From Sparassis latifolia (lineage: Eukaryota; Basidiomycota; Agaricomycetes; Polyporales; Sparassidaceae), in the NCBI GenBank assembly GCA_018466975.1, contig CM031558.1, forward strand, positions 2,232,001 to 2,296,000: a stretch of 64,000 nucleotides of DNA, written 5' to 3'. Positions 22,228 to 33,754 of this stretch are shown one piece after another. The stretch's first letter is position 1. Every line of letters begins with the position of its first letter. A model generated the notes under the pieces. The model ran no database searches. It saw only the letters and a list, made by a program, of their open reading frames with translations, and had not been told where the DNA came from. A program made the position numbers and the translations under genes.

Positions 22228-24967
22228 CTACCCAACACTCATCTCATCATCTTTAGGGACATGTACCGGCCCTTGCATGTCCCGACTAGCTGCAATCTGC
22301 TTGCCCTTGTCCCTGTGCTCACGCATTTGACGCGCCCAGTCCTCTTCTCCTCCTGGGACGCCCTTGAATCCGAACGGACCCGCATCCGCACTGGCCTCTA
22401 GTGCGAGGTCGAGGAGCTCGAGCACATGCCCGTTAATTGGGTCTATGCTGAGAGTCTGAACGTGAAATAAATGAAAGCCGTGAGACGAGATCCACAAGGT
22501 TGGACGGAACCTTCGCACCTCGTGGTATTTCACGACAGCAGCATCAATATCGCCTAAGAGATGGTAAGTCAAACCCAACAGTGCAAGTGCGGTCTGGTTG
22601 CGAGGGTCGATCTCGACAACGTGCTGGTACGCCGCTCGCGCCTCCTGCAGGCGCCTTCAAAGCGGTCAGAAAGCCACTGGGACACTGCAATTCAGAAGCT
22701 CACTCACCCAAGTTTGCGGAAGGACGTGCCTAGATTGAGGTACGTTGGTGCCCACGCTTGCTGAGAGCTCTGAACCACCTTTGCCAGCTTCAGTGATTCC
22801 TGGAACAGCAAAACTGCCTCTTCGTAGCTATCTCGTACTCAGCTTCCAAACCGAGTGCATGCAAAAAAATGTGACACACTTTCCGTGATTGTAAGCCATC
22901 ACGCCGCGCTCGTTGATCAGCAATGGGTCACCGTCGCACATGAGCTGTGCAGCGTTGAAAGCCTCATCTGCGAGGGTTTGGTTGGACAAAATGATATGTT
23001 CCATGCCGACAAACATTAGGGGAAGGTGCGAGCTAAGAGCTACTGCATCAGTATGAAGGGATACCGAGACGTTCGACTAGCTCACCCAGTGAACATCCGC
23101 GAGCATGTGGAATATGCCGTCACCGCGTGGTCATGCTCGCCCTCCAACGCGAACGTGTGAGCGAACGCAATCCACGCCGGGCCAAAGCGCGGGTCCATGA
23201 GCGATGTCTTACTTTAGCAGGCGTGTTTAGCCGTCCTGGAAGATGCCCACTGACAGAGATGGACACACCTGAAGTACGATCTCGCTTCTGTCCACTTTTT
23301 CCGGGTGAGATACCACACACCCACCGCATACCAGCTAATTGGAGACTCCGGCTCTTTCTCGACAAGCTCGTGCGCAAGGAGGAATAGCTTCGAGTTTAGG
23401 TGCGAAAGATGGTGCATGCAGGCTATATGTACTGGCATAGTTGGCGCATGCACGTCCACAAGGCCGAGAATTCTGCCTGGCGCGTGAGTGACGCGCAGAC
23501 AACATGATAGACAGACAATACCTCGTGGTGACAGCAAAACAATCTGCCCATCTAAACTGTGTGTATAGTGCGTCTGCGAAGCTGTATAACACGTCGGGAT
23601 TGTCGCCTAGTCCGTACTCATCGACGAGGCGCCGCCTAGTGAGAGCATGCTCCTCTGCATGTTTGTATTTGCGCAGTTGGGAGGTGTAGATAAGCTTCAC
23701 GAATTCTGCGTCTTCGGGGATCTGGTCGCTGTATGGGAGTGACTGTATGAAATCCCACTCTGAGATGGCTCAGCTGATGAGTACAGCTCGCATCGGTATG
23801 GGGATTACAAACCTTCGTCCGGGGTCATCATCTCTCCACGGACGAGCTGCTCGAATGATTCGAAACATTTCACGTCCAGTGCAAGCGCTTCCATGAAACA
23901 ATGTTTCGCCTTTTCCGAACGGCTCAATTTCAGCATCATCAGTCCGCGTAAATGGCACATCGACGATTCAATCTCCACCGCGAGTCAGTTGGCGAGTAAA
24001 CGAGCAGGCCAAAGCTCGTACCTTGACACCTCCATCCAAGTTCGGAACTGCAGGACCACTCCGCTCCAACTCACGGAAGGGGTTCGCCTCGCCGAGCATC
24101 TCCAATGCATCTGTCCATTTACCTTGTCGCACCTGGCTCTGCGCAGCCAAGTATCTGCACACAACACTCATGTCCACAAGTCGCGATACGCCCTCTTCGA
24201 ACCCGACTGCGACGTCAATCATCTCGCCAGGGCCCACGGGCAGTCTCGGGGCCACCAGCGTTCCCGTAGCCATTGGCAAGACAACGGTCTCTCTCCCCTT
24301 TCCCTTAATATCAGGTGCAGACGGTTGGAAGTGGCCATTGCTCAGTGGTGCAACCGGTACGTTTGGAGGTTTGGGCGGCGATGTGGGGAACGGTCGCGTG
24401 AGCAGTCGTTCCGCGCGGGAATACTGATGCGTCAGAAAATACGTCTGCGCGAGCCAAAATGCGTCGTTCGGGTCATCTGCAGCAATCGAGCAATCTGTAC
24501 TGCGGGTCATGAGAATGAACATACTCACTGGTTATACTGACGATCTTGTCGCCCCAGAACGCAGCCGTGTCGTACATATGCTGTAGGAGCGCGTCATGTC
24601 TCCACAGACGCATACGATCGACCATCTTCCATTCGTATCCCTCGCCCTCGGTATCGGCGTCGTCCTGGAACACGTCAGTGGTGTCATTGGCGAGCGGGTG
24701 TCTGCTGGTCGTCTTTGTTCTCCGCGGCAAGCGCGGTGAGGAGCATAGTGGCGATACAGGGAGAAGTGAACGATTCGGATCCAACGTGAACGAGCGCTGA
24801 TTTGATGCGGTGCCGCTGTTGGCTTCCACGAATGAGTTTACAAGCGATTGCGGTCCGAAGGACAAGGACGTGTTTATGGAGTGGCGGGGGCGTGAGCTCG
24901 AAGGCGACGGAAGTCTTGGGACAGGCTGCACATTGAAGTTGTGTATTGGCGGAGGTGTCGATGCCAT
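22228..24967 (-). CDS. cdc16: Anaphase-promoting complex subunit Cdc16/Apc6 (TPR protein)
   Basis: Scaffold TPR subunit of the APC/C ubiquitin ligase. The ATG at 24967 begins MASTPPPIHNF. After a ~140-residue disordered N-terminus comes MVDRMRLWRHDALLQHMYDTA, FWGDKIVSITNDPNDAFWLA and TYFLTHQYSRAERLL, then ESSMCHLRGLMMLKL and tandem TPRs. Examples are SPISWYAVGVWYLTRKKW, DPRFGPAWIAFAHTFALEGE, PLLINERGVMAYNHG, APTYLNLGTSFRKLG and NQTALALLGLTYHLLGD. The reading frame is carried through about ten exons; clear junctions include introns 24528-24477 and about 23820-23770, all roughly 50-60 nt. The C-terminus is GGEEDWARQMREHRDK... ending DDEMSVG. The gene shares a 339-bp divergent promoter region with nop15. 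A small copy of its 3' coding end sits near 19.8 kb. Confidence 0.93.
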
Positions 24968-25306
24968 AATATTGTCCGGGGAACAGCCTCTTGTCGCTAT
25001 TTCGAGTACCTCTATTCAGCCGGGTCTCGAGAATGTTATGTAGACCAATTATGAGATTTTTTTTTAAAGTTTCAAACCTCCAAAGCGTCGACAGCCACCA
25101 GCCGCGAACTGAGTGAAAAAATGGGTCGTTAAGACGTGGCCGAGACAATGTTGTTGTGTCGAGAATCGGAGGCGGTTGTTTGGATCTAAGGCTGTTGGTA
25201 AACAAAACCATGTGATCTTCATCTTACTCGCGATCTCTCGAATTTCTTCGGTGTAATTTATCGTTCCTAGAGCCCTCTCCACCCTCGACAGCAAAAGACG
25301 TTCAGG
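24968..25306. promoter_or_regulatory. Divergent promoter region between cdc16 and nop15
   Basis: 339 bp separating two start codons that point away from each other (cdc16 at 24967 minus, nop15 at 25307 plus). It has an A/T-rich middle (a run of about ten T near 25051-25060) and presumably carries both promoters. No specific operator can be named from sequence alone. Confidence 0.5.
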
Positions 25307-26380
25307 ATGCAGCCAAAAGCGCGAAAGCAAGGCAAAGCTACCCAGGAGAAGTTAGAATCAGCGAAGCCAAAATTTATTGAGAAGCCGAGCAGCGGCGCAG
25401 CGCCAAAAAGTGCGATGCCTTCGAAGAAGCGGAAAGAGGTCCAGGAGGAGCACGCAGAATCGGAGCAGGAGCAGGAGCAGGAGCAGGAGCCCGTTGATGA
25501 TGACGAGTCAGAAGATTCGTCTGACGAAGACGCTTCGGACCTGGACGTGGGCGAGGAGTGGGCAGGGATCGACGTAAATACCCTCCCTACGATCGCGAAG
25601 GACGACGTGGTTGTCAAGAAGAAGTTGGAGAAAGCAAAGAGACAACCGGTGAGTCTTAATTTGGCCTATATCATAGCCTGCGTTTAAAACAAGCATTCGC
25701 TCGATGCTCAAAGACGGGGGACCGCGGTGTGATATACCTTGGCCGAATACCGCATGGATTCTACGAAGCACAAATGCGGTCATACTTCGCGCAATTCGGA
25801 GACGTCACCCGACTGAGGCTTTCGCGTAATAAAAAGGTGCCCTTGTCAAATATCCTCCAAGTTCTGCGCCAATGCATAACTGACCCTCTGGCGCAGACGG
25901 GCCGTTCAAAGCACTACGCATATATCGAGTTTGATTCCTCCTCTGTCGCCCAAATAGTGGCAGAGACGATGGACAACTACCTGCTCATGGGTCATATTCT
26001 CACATGCAAAGTCATCCCGAAGGACGAGGTGCACCCCGAGCTCTGGATCGGGGCGAACAGAAAGTGGCGGCTTGTACCGCGAGACCGTGTCGCGCGTGTG
26101 CAGCACAACAAGGTATCCTGCAGCGCTGTGTTCACATCTGCTATGAGCTGACACTACGGTCCACAGTCCCGGACACAGGAGGAGACGCAGAAGGCGGAGC
26201 ATCGGCTGCTCAAGCGCCAAGCGCAGAAGAAGCGCAAGCTGGAAGAGGCGGGGATCGAGTATGATTTCGAGGCAGTTGCATATGCAAGTCCCGGCCATCG
26301 CCATACTTGATTTATATCGAATACAAACTTACCCCTTGTTTGTTACGCAGAAAAAGAAACCAGCGGCGATCGAGACGTAG
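25307..26380 (+). CDS. nop15: Nucleolar RRM protein Nop15 (NIFK-like), ribosome biogenesis
   Basis: RNA-binding protein of the 60S pre-ribosome, needed in the family for late pre-rRNA processing. Exons 25307-25648, 25714-25836, 25897-26112, 26167-26283 and 26351-26380 join to 275 residues. The N-terminus is basic, then has a low-complexity EQEQEQEQE/acidic stretch coded by CAGGAG repeats. The RRM begins GVIYLGRIPHGFYE (RNP2) and has HYAYIEFDSSSVAQIVAETM (RNP1), then the diagnostic MGHILTCKVIPKDEVHPELW. A basic coiled tail RRLLKRQ-like (EHRLLKRQAQKKRKLEEAG) and YDF follow, ending KKKPAAIET. The last intron (26284-26350) appears to use a GC donor, GCAAGT, after the codons GCA-TAT. The alternative GT two codons upstream also keeps frame but is a poorer site. 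Confidence 0.92.
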
Positions 26381-26782
26381 CCGGTATTATATACTTACCC
26401 AGCGGTCTTCCACTGTATCGTCCTTTCGTGATTTCTTCGCGTGCAAATGTACGAATGTCGCTCCGGAATGTCGCTCGACTCCTTGGAGGAGCACAGTTGA
26501 TAACATGTGATTTGTGAATATCCTCTAGGTTGCGATTTCTATACGTGAGTTGTTCCGCCTTCTTGACCAGCATGCCGAACCCAAGCTCGGACTTACTCAT
26601 TTAGAATGCTGGGCACACCGTTATCATCCAGCCCCGTTCCCGCTGGAAGTCTGCGGCATTTCTCGTGCCTTCTCTCAACCGTGCCTTGGCTATCCAGTGT
26701 GTGCTCTCGAATACTCCTGGCTGTTGGGCAGGTATCGGATGGTGCGGTATGTACTACGAGTCCTTTCGTGCCTTTCAATTTG

Positions 26783-26841
26783 TTTGCGCGGGGACAGTTT
26801 GCGCGGGGACAGTTTGCGCGGGGACAGTTTGCGCGGGGACA
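26783..26841 (+). repeat. 15-bp tandem repeat, about 3.7 copies
   Basis: The unit GCGCGGGGACAGTTT is repeated exactly at 26786, 26801 and 26816, followed by a partial copy at 26831-26840. Three whole units with no mismatch indicate recent slippage or duplication. The period divisible by three makes the local frame look like repeats of CAGTVCAGT, but no gene context supports translation. Confidence 0.85.
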
Positions 26842-27142
26842 CGGGGCGGCTCACGGGACGAGATACCAACGATCATGCATACTATGATGAGCAGTCCTCA
26901 GTATCCTGTCAATTTGTCAACCGGATTCGTGACAGCCTGAGACGACACCAGGTACTGATGCATACGCACGACGTTCGTAAGGGGACGTGGTACGAACGTG
27001 CCTGCTGGTACCTGGTACCGTCCGCCGGACATGTGCATGACACACGATGAATCAGATGATGCTAGGAGTGCGACGGTCACAGGTGAACGTTAAACCTGCA
27101 CGTAGCCTATGTTTAGCCGCAAGCTTCCCCTGCGACGAGGTC

Positions 27143-27211
27143 CTTCCCGCGAACGTCGAACGTCCTAGGAACCGAGCGGATCCTGGACAATTCTTCCCGC
27201 GAACGTCGAAC
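27143..27211 (+). repeat. 19-bp direct repeat pair, 50-bp spacing
   Basis: CTTCCCGCGAACGTCGAAC occurs exactly at 27143-27161 and 27193-27211. Each copy contains a short CGAACGTCGAA core that is partly palindromic. Function unknown. Confidence 0.75.
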
Positions 27212-27741
27212 TTCTGAATGTCGGACGGTGCACCAGGAGAATCAAGGGCAGTACTAGAGGCTGGTGAACGAGTGTACGTGACTAGCATTCAATCAGGATT
27301 TAACGTTCAGTATTGAACCTACCCTCAGAAAAAATCAATTAGTTTTTGCAACCGTAGAGGGCTGGTCTTGGTCTATCGTAGCAGCCGAGTACTCTGCCTT
27401 CTGTATGTCCTGCGCGAAGTCGGCGACTAGACTCGTTTCCATTCGCCCGGGTGCACCGTATGTGCACGCGCTGCGCGCGATTTTGCGGGAGGGAATACTG
27501 CGAAAGTCGATACGGTGTCGTTATACCCCCCATACCTGCCGTCTGGAATCGAGACTAGTCGGCGGCGATTGAACACTTTTATGTTCGCCACGTTCCAGAA
27601 CTAATTTTCGTTTTCAGGTAGAACGGTGCTAAACGTTAAACAACAACGCCGGCAGGGGCCGCATCAAACAACAGCCCTCAGACCCCGCGCTTGTTGTAAT
27701 CCACTGACATGCACAGGGGGATGATCCAAACGGCCACCCAA

Positions 27742-28128
27742 TTACACGAATGCCAAAAATACACAAATACTGCTAGTATACAACACCCGCCAGTCTGCCA
27801 GTCCGCCAGTCTCGTACCCAAAAACCCGCTCACAAACCCCCCAGGCTGCCAGCGCACATAAACGCAAAACCAACTCCCAGCACGCCCTACAACCGCGCCT
27901 TCCCCGCTCGCCCTTCCGCTCAATACCCTCCCGGCGGTCCGCCGCCTGCTTCCCCCTCTCGTGCGCAATCAGCTGCGGGTTCTCCGGCTCCTCCTGCGCG
28001 CCGACGCCGCGCACCGACTCCGGGCGGTCCTCGGGCGCGACGCGCGACGGGTCCGAGGGCTCCTGGAACCCGGAGGGGGGCACGAGCTCCGGCTTCCGCT
28101 CGGGCTCACGCTTGGGCTTGCGCGACAT
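27742..28128 (-). CDS. Small hypothetical protein with hydrophobic C-terminal half
   Basis: Unrecognised. The single open frame from ATG 28128 encodes 128 residues. The N-terminal half is highly charged (MSRKPKREPERKPELVPP, then EDRPESVRGVGAQEEPENP and KGERGRRG). The C-terminal half is Cys/Trp-rich and hydrophobic (CRACWELVLRLCALAAWG and a final SSICVFLAFV). This would fit a tail-anchored or membrane-associated small protein, but the last ~35 codons may be intronic. The high-GC, well-biased first half is what suggests coding. Confidence 0.45.
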   Translation of the reverse strand: MSRKPKREPERKPELVPPSGFQEPSDPSRVAPEDRPESVRGVGAQEEPENPQLIAHERGKQAADRREGIERKGERGRRGCRACWELVLRLCALAAWGVCERVFGYETGGLADWRVLYTSSICVFLAFV

Positions 28129-28959
28129 CGCCTGCTTCTCACTTCGCGACTGGTGTGGGGGGGTCAAATATATTACTCGCGCGTGCGATGGATGGATGCC
28201 TGGAGCCCAATCGCAGCGCGGTTCAGTGCAGTCCGAACCCCGGGGTCGAGCGGTGATAAGTAGTACTTGGGAAGCGCACCGTTGTATGCAGTATATATCG
28301 CGATTTGGAGCGTGCGCTGGTGCAGGTACAACTAAGTGTGAATTACGACGCGGGTCGAATATGGTCGCAAGAGAACAACAACAACGCAAAGAAAGAAACG
28401 AACGAACCGAACCCCTCGCCTTCGGGCCCGCGGGACCTACGTCACCTCTGCGGTCGCCGGTCGACGCACGCCCAGCGAGCGATCGTGGACCAAACGATCC
28501 TACACACCTTCCAAATCTGGCACCACTCCATCACCCCACCACCTCCGAAACGCTGCGAGGCATTTCACCGCGCGCGCTCAACGACCGCGACCGCAAATAA
28601 CTTTGCATTCTGCCTGAATACACGTACTCTTTTCCATACACTCATTACTTCCACGCCAACCCGACGTATTATTCACCCTAACCACACCATCGCCGCCGCC
28701 GCCACCGCGCCACGTCCCAAGCCAAAAAAAGTGAAATAAAATAGCCAAAAAAACAGAGTGAGTGTGACACACAACATGGGAGGGGTGGACGCGCGCGCGC
28801 GCGAGTACTACAACGAGAAACGGTTGGGGGGGTAATCGTGGTTGGGGGAGGGGCCAGAAAAAACATGCGTCGTGAGGCGTGACAGTGAGGGGTAGTCAGT
28901 ATAGTCAAACAGCGACACGGGGTACAAAAAGCGCTCTTCTAGCTCTACAGCTAGCAGCT
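28129..28959. other. Intergenic region with GC microsatellite
   Basis: About 830 bp between the starts and stops of two minus-strand genes. It contains a (GC)n run followed by GAG near 28790-28804, poly-A/poly-C rich patches, and the 3' flank of the phosphate transporter gene. No coding sequence seen. Confidence 0.5.
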
Positions 28960-30982
28960 CTACACGGGCGGCATCGCCTCCGCGACGCCCTCGATGAAGC
29001 CCTCCTGCTTCTCGTTCGAGATCTCCTCCAGCGTCAGCTGCTTCGTCTCCGTGATCAGCAGCGTCGAGAACGCGCCCGTCAGCATGAAGAACGCGAGGAT
29101 CTCCAGCCTACCGCACAGCGTCAGCAAGCGCACACACACAGAGAGCAAAAGGAAAAGCGACGCACAGGTGCTTCACAAACATATTCGTACCGCCAATGTT
29201 GATCATCCGCGCAAAGCCCACCTGCGAGACGACCGCGCCGAGCTTGCCCGACGCCGCGGCGATACCCGCGCCGGTCGAGCGGTACCGCGTCGGGAACGCC
29301 TCGCCGGGGACGATGAACGTCGTCGTGTTCGGCCCAAAGTTCTGGAAAAAGTTCGCGAGGCAGTACAGGAACACGAACGCCTTCGAGCCCGGGCCCGTCG
29401 AGTTCATCTTCTCGTACCCGAAGCCCATGATGATGAACAGGATCGTGAGCATGGTGAAGCCCATCAGCTGCAGCGGCTTGCGGCCCCAGCTGTCGATCAC
29501 GAGGAAGGACGCCCAGTATCCCGGGATCAGCCCCCCGACGGACAGGATGATGTTCCCGACGCAGATGTTCCGCAGGTTCGTGTACACCTTCGCCGTGCCG
29601 GTGAGGCTCTTGCTCGGCGAGCCAAAGCCGATCGCCTGGAGGACGATCGCCGAGTTCAGACCGAGACCGTAAAGGCGATCTGTCGGCCAGTCAGACGGAA
29701 TCATTTCAGAGTGAAAAGCCACGTACGTCGAGCGCGAACCACGAGTAGGACGTGCCGATGAGCTGCTTCATGTTCTCCCACCTGGAGAAGTACTGGATGA
29801 AGTCGCGCCTTGTCGCCCGGGGCGCCTTGACGCGCTGCACGATCGCGTCGGGGTCGACGTAGTACGAGCCGCTGGTGAGGAAGTTGTCGACGTCCTGGGC
29901 GGCCTGCTTCACGTTGCGCTCGACATCCATGGTGAAACGCGGGGTTTCGGGAATAGTAAGACGGAAATAGAGGGCGATCGCGCCGGGGACGCAGCCGAGA
30001 CCGATGAGGAGGCGCCACATTTGGTCGACCGAGGCGAGGACCGCGGGGTTATCGTGGAGGAGGCGGTGCTTGTATGCGGAGACGATGATGAAGGCGACGA
30101 GCGCGCCGGCTATCAGACGTTCGGGATTAGCGGTTGGAACGCCGCAAAAATCGAAGGCAAAAGCGCACCGAACTGGCCCCAACCCTGGTTGGCGAAAACG
30201 GCGGTCATGAGACGCCCACGGGTGCGTGCCGAGGCAAACTCGGACGAAATGACGGCGGACAAGGGGTAGTCACCGCCAATTCCGACGCCCATCTGTGTGC
30301 GCGAGTCAGATTGTGCGCTGTGAGGGATGTTCAGAGGCTTACGACGAAACGCCAGGTGATGATGACCGCGATAATATTTGCGGCGTGAGCCTGACCAGCA
30401 ACGGCCTGACCGAACGTCGCGACGATAATCAACATGAGCTCGATACCGTCTGCATTGGGGGGTCAAACTACGGACATGAAACGGGAGGGAGAAATACTTA
30501 CACATGCGCTTACGACCGACGAGATCAGCCATCCAACCGAAGAAGAGCTGACCGAAGAGGTTACCGATTGGAGTGGCTACCTTGACGCCTAGGGACTGGT
30601 TGGTGTTGAGGACCTGGCCCTTGCCGTAGACGTAGCCCAACATGGTGGAGGCGATGTTGATAGCGAAGATGTCGTAGCTGGAAGGGCGGGATGAAATTGG
30701 TGATCGGGCGGAAGCAAAAAAAAGATGAAACGCACGCATCGGTGAAGAAACCTACGCCGGCGACGAGCGACACCCTGACGTGAAACCAGCTGGGATAGCG
30801 GGATAAGAGAAGGGTGGGGGAACGACTGCGGAGAAGACTCACGAGAAGGGGGCGTTATCGACCTCTGCCAAAGCAGCACGACGCCTCTCGTCGAGGGCGA
30901 TGGCATGTGAAGCGGTAGCCTTCTGGATCTCTGGATCAGAGGAATTGGTGGAGACCTTTTCGGCAGTGTAGGTTGCGGCCAT
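28960..30982 (-). CDS. PHO84-type high-affinity phosphate:H+ symporter (copy A)
   Basis: Plasma-membrane MFS transporter, 12 predicted TM helices, importing inorganic phosphate with protons. It starts MAATYTAEKVSTNSSD at 30982. Early exons 30982-30843, 30789-30736, 30677-30502, 30449-30343 and 30292-~30170 give [28 protein letters not shown], the MFS signature GWMADLVGRKRM-YG, and the phosphate-symporter hallmark [17 protein letters not shown]. Then follow the cytosolic loop with [66 protein letters not shown] and [18 protein letters not shown]. The end is LLITETKQLTLEEISNE and EAMPPV. It is head-to-head with a second paralogue at 38.8 kb and shares most intron positions with it. Phosphate-starvation control is expected from the family; I cannot point to a definite Pho4-type site. 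Confidence 0.93.
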
Positions 30983-32041
30983 CTCGACTCGGAGTCAGCG
31001 AGCGGGACGGGGTGGTGGTCGGGCGGGAGAAGGAAGGATGAGGGACAGAAGGAGAGGCAGGTCATGGGCGGGGGATTTTATGTGGAGGAAGGCGAGCCGG
31101 GCCAGGGAAAACCGGACAGATCTGATGAAACGGCCTGGAATGGAGCAAGGTTTGAGCTGCCTTGACCGCTTCTGCGGGGTGCACCGCGAGGGGACCAGAC
31201 GCTCAGTACCTCGCACGTTCGACGCGTCCGGCCAATCATCGCACGCGTCGCGTCTCTTTGGCCCTGTTTGGCCCCCTTTCCCAATGCGGACGACCGACTT
31301 CTCGCCATGCACGTTCCCTCTGCGCTACCCTCGGCTGCTCCTTCTCCCGCCGTCTGCCTCCTCTCCCTGCGCCGTGTCCCCGTCAGGCTACCAATTGCAA
31401 GTACTAGCCATTCGTGCCTCGACATCCAAATTTTCTCGGTACCGGTTTCCCCCGCTCTCCTCGGTCGATGGCCCACTGCTCTGTCCACCGCACTCAGCCT
31501 CGCCACTGCATAGACGTCCCGCGACGTTGCTGCTGTGCCTGGGAAGCGTCTCCTTAATCAAATTGTCCTTTACCGTTCTGCTGGAGTTCACTTGACTCAT
31601 CCGTGCCGTGCGCGAGACATGTATACTTGGAACTCTCAGGGCTATCTTCTCTATTAGTATCTACCCGTGCACGCCCCCCCTTCTGTGACGCTGCGGAGGA
31701 TATCAAGTCATATGTGTACACCCCATCGTATCTCGACGCAGAGCGCCACACCGCGAAGCTTCCCGGTAACGTACTCCTCGCTCCACGGTACGCCAGTAAG
31801 ACCCACCGATGATCGATCGTCGAGCTCGATGGTGTGCCTCTCGCAGAAATAGCCGAGCATAATGAACGTGTCTCCCCCCCGCTCGCCATGACGCTAGTGG
31901 CGTTCCCAGCCGGCGCACCTACTCCTGCTCCAACTCGAGTGTCACGCTACCGCCAGTGCAGCCAGCACTGCCCGACTCCTCTGCATCGGCGGTGTCAGTC
32001 CCTTCCTGTGTCCTCCGCTCGCCATCCCGTCCATTCATTCC
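30983..32041. other. Upstream region of phosphate symporter A
   Basis: Promoter side of the minus-strand symporter. It is C/T-rich on the plus strand, with short open frames on both strands but no recognisable protein. A weak resemblance to 34.7-35.0 kb exists from about 31.65 kb on and may be the diverged left part of repeat module A. Confidence 0.45.
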
Positions 32042-32700
32042 ACTTCAGCCAGCCACGCTGACAGCAGAATGCGCCACCGCGTGCTATAGCACACTACAAC
32101 AATTCCGCGCGTGTCGCACCTGTTCAGTCGCGTTTGGCGCTCACACCCGCCAGGGCAGCGCGTCTGCCGAATGCCACAGTCATGCGGTGCCCTCTCCTCC
32201 TTCCCTTCCCTGCTTCCTTCGCCCCGCCTTCTCCCCTCCACGCTGTCACGATGGCGACCGCTCTAGCAGGCATCAGGCATCAGGCCCCAGGACGAGTACC
32301 CACTGGCGTGAAACGCAGGATCCCAAGGACGCGCGACGGTCTCCACGAGCATCGCCCCTACTCTCTCCAGGTGGACCGATAGAAGCGTGGGGCCTAGGCG
32401 GTAAGTATACCAAGGTTCAGTCGCGCGCGCGCGATCTTCGCGAAGTCGAAGCACACCGTGTGTTGCCGCGGCCCGCGCGCGACTCGGGTGTGCGCAGATC
32501 GGGGCGGTGAGCAGGGGCTTGAGCTGTGCCGACGATCGCGTTGTGAGTACCGGAGTGTTCAAACGTTCATCTCGCCTCGGGGGGAACGCTCACCCCGCGG
32601 GCGATGGGGGCGTCGGCGAGCGCTGAATCGGCACGGTGCTCCGAGCGCGTCGATGATGCGTGACGCGCCGTCTGGCGAACGTATAAGCCGACTCTCGTCG
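32042..32700 (+). repeat. Repeat module A, copy 1
   Basis: Diverged duplicate of 35024-35680. Shared anchors in the same order are CAGCCAGC at the left, AATGCGCCAC/AACGCGCCAC, GTGTCTGCCG-type segment, CACGCTGTCACGATGG, the GATCCCA(A)GGACGC block, ACCAAGGTTCAG/ATAAGGTTCAG, GATCTTCGCGAAGTCGAAGCAC, and GCGCAGATCG near the right. No protein or known transposon motif is visible. Edges are approximate. Confidence 0.65.
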
Positions 32701-33204
32701 GCATGATGCTGTCATCTTCAGGACCCGTGCCCAGTGCTGGCTCGCTGCGGTGGTTTCCAGGACCAGAGCGCGCACCGCTAGGTGCCGCCTCGAATAATCA
32801 CCGTGCGCCTCTGCCCAGTTCTAGTCCGTATGTGCGATACCTTTTCGGCACGCGCGCTGTGCGGCCTATCGACCCTATCTGAAATGTGCGATGTCGCGCG
32901 CCCGCTGTCCTCGGATCACGAGTATCGCTGCCGATCGTGAATGCCGTCGGTGGCGCATCATCTCTGTCCACATCACCCGCTGATCCCCACGCCCCATCCG
33001 AGCGTATACGTCGCCACTTGGTGTGCGGCATCCGCATCGGCCTTCGTGTACGCGTCCGCCATTCAGTCCGGCAAGTGGCGAATATTCAACAAGCAAGCGT
33101 GTCGGACAACGCAGATCCGTCAACGCGCCCACCGCCCGCACGTTCGCCAGGCACACCGCCTGTGAGTCACCGCTCGCTGCTACCCCACTCTGGTCGTCCC
33201 GACC

Positions 33205-33742
33205 TTTGCACACCGAACTGGCGAGTGGGTGCACCGGCTCTCGATGGCTGGAATGGACTGCGGCGGCGCGGATGTATCTGCGATCCGAGACCGCAGCGCA
33301 GCCGGACATGTGGTGCATTGTGGACCACCCGCTCGCAGCGCGCTACATAGTGTTCGATTCGTCCGCTCTGGAGGAAAACTTGTGCGTTTCTGGACGGCGC
33401 TCAAGGCGCGCTGGGTGTTTTCGTTTCTGAGCTCTCCGTGGAAGAACCGAGGGGCTCTGCGTAGAAGGGCGCGGGCGCGGGCGGGGATAATTCTCGTGCG
33501 CATCCCCTGCTGCGAGCCGTCCTCGTTCCAACTTCTCAGAGTCCAATGCGAACACGCGTCATGGGGTCATCTGTGTCTCCAGGTGACGACGACTTCCTGG
33601 AAGGAGGTCAGGTCGTATTCAGGCCTGGCACGGTGCGCTCGCGCTCGAGTCTCGATTTCTCAGAGGAAACCAGTCGAAGGCAGGCTGGAAGCAAAAAAAT
33701 GCATTTTTTCATTTTGCAATCGTGCTGCCGCGATCGTGGTCC
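33205..33742 (+). repeat. Repeat module B, copy 1
   Basis: First of three diverged copies of a ~550-bp module. Anchors are CGAACTGG at the left; GGCTGGAATGGA; CGAGACCGCAGC; ATAGTGTTCGATTC followed by TCCGCTCTGGAGGAAAAC; CTCAAGGCGCGCTGGGTGT; TGACGACGACTTCCTGGAAG; GTGCGCTCGCGCTCGAGTCT; and TTTTTCATTTTGCAATC at the right. Long plus-strand open frames run through it but differ between copies, so it is treated as non-coding. Edges approximate. Confidence 0.75.
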
Positions 33743-33754
33743 TCAGCTTGCGCG

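Larger units (their letters stand above)
26381..27741. other. Gene-free region with short tandem and direct repeats
   Basis: No protein gene found. It holds the 3' flank of nop15, a 15-bp tandem repeat (26786 on), a spaced direct repeat (27143/27193) and a few short palindromes such as the ACGTTCGTA/TACGAACGT pair near 26970-27000. The terminal 130 bp belong to the 3' side of the minus-strand gene that ends at 27742. Confidence 0.5.

Noticed and set aside
27742..28389. Extension of the small minus-strand gene upstream to 28389
   Set aside because: The extra N-terminal 87 codons have no ATG-supported homology and look like leader sequence; the ATG at 28128 begins the charged, well-biased region.
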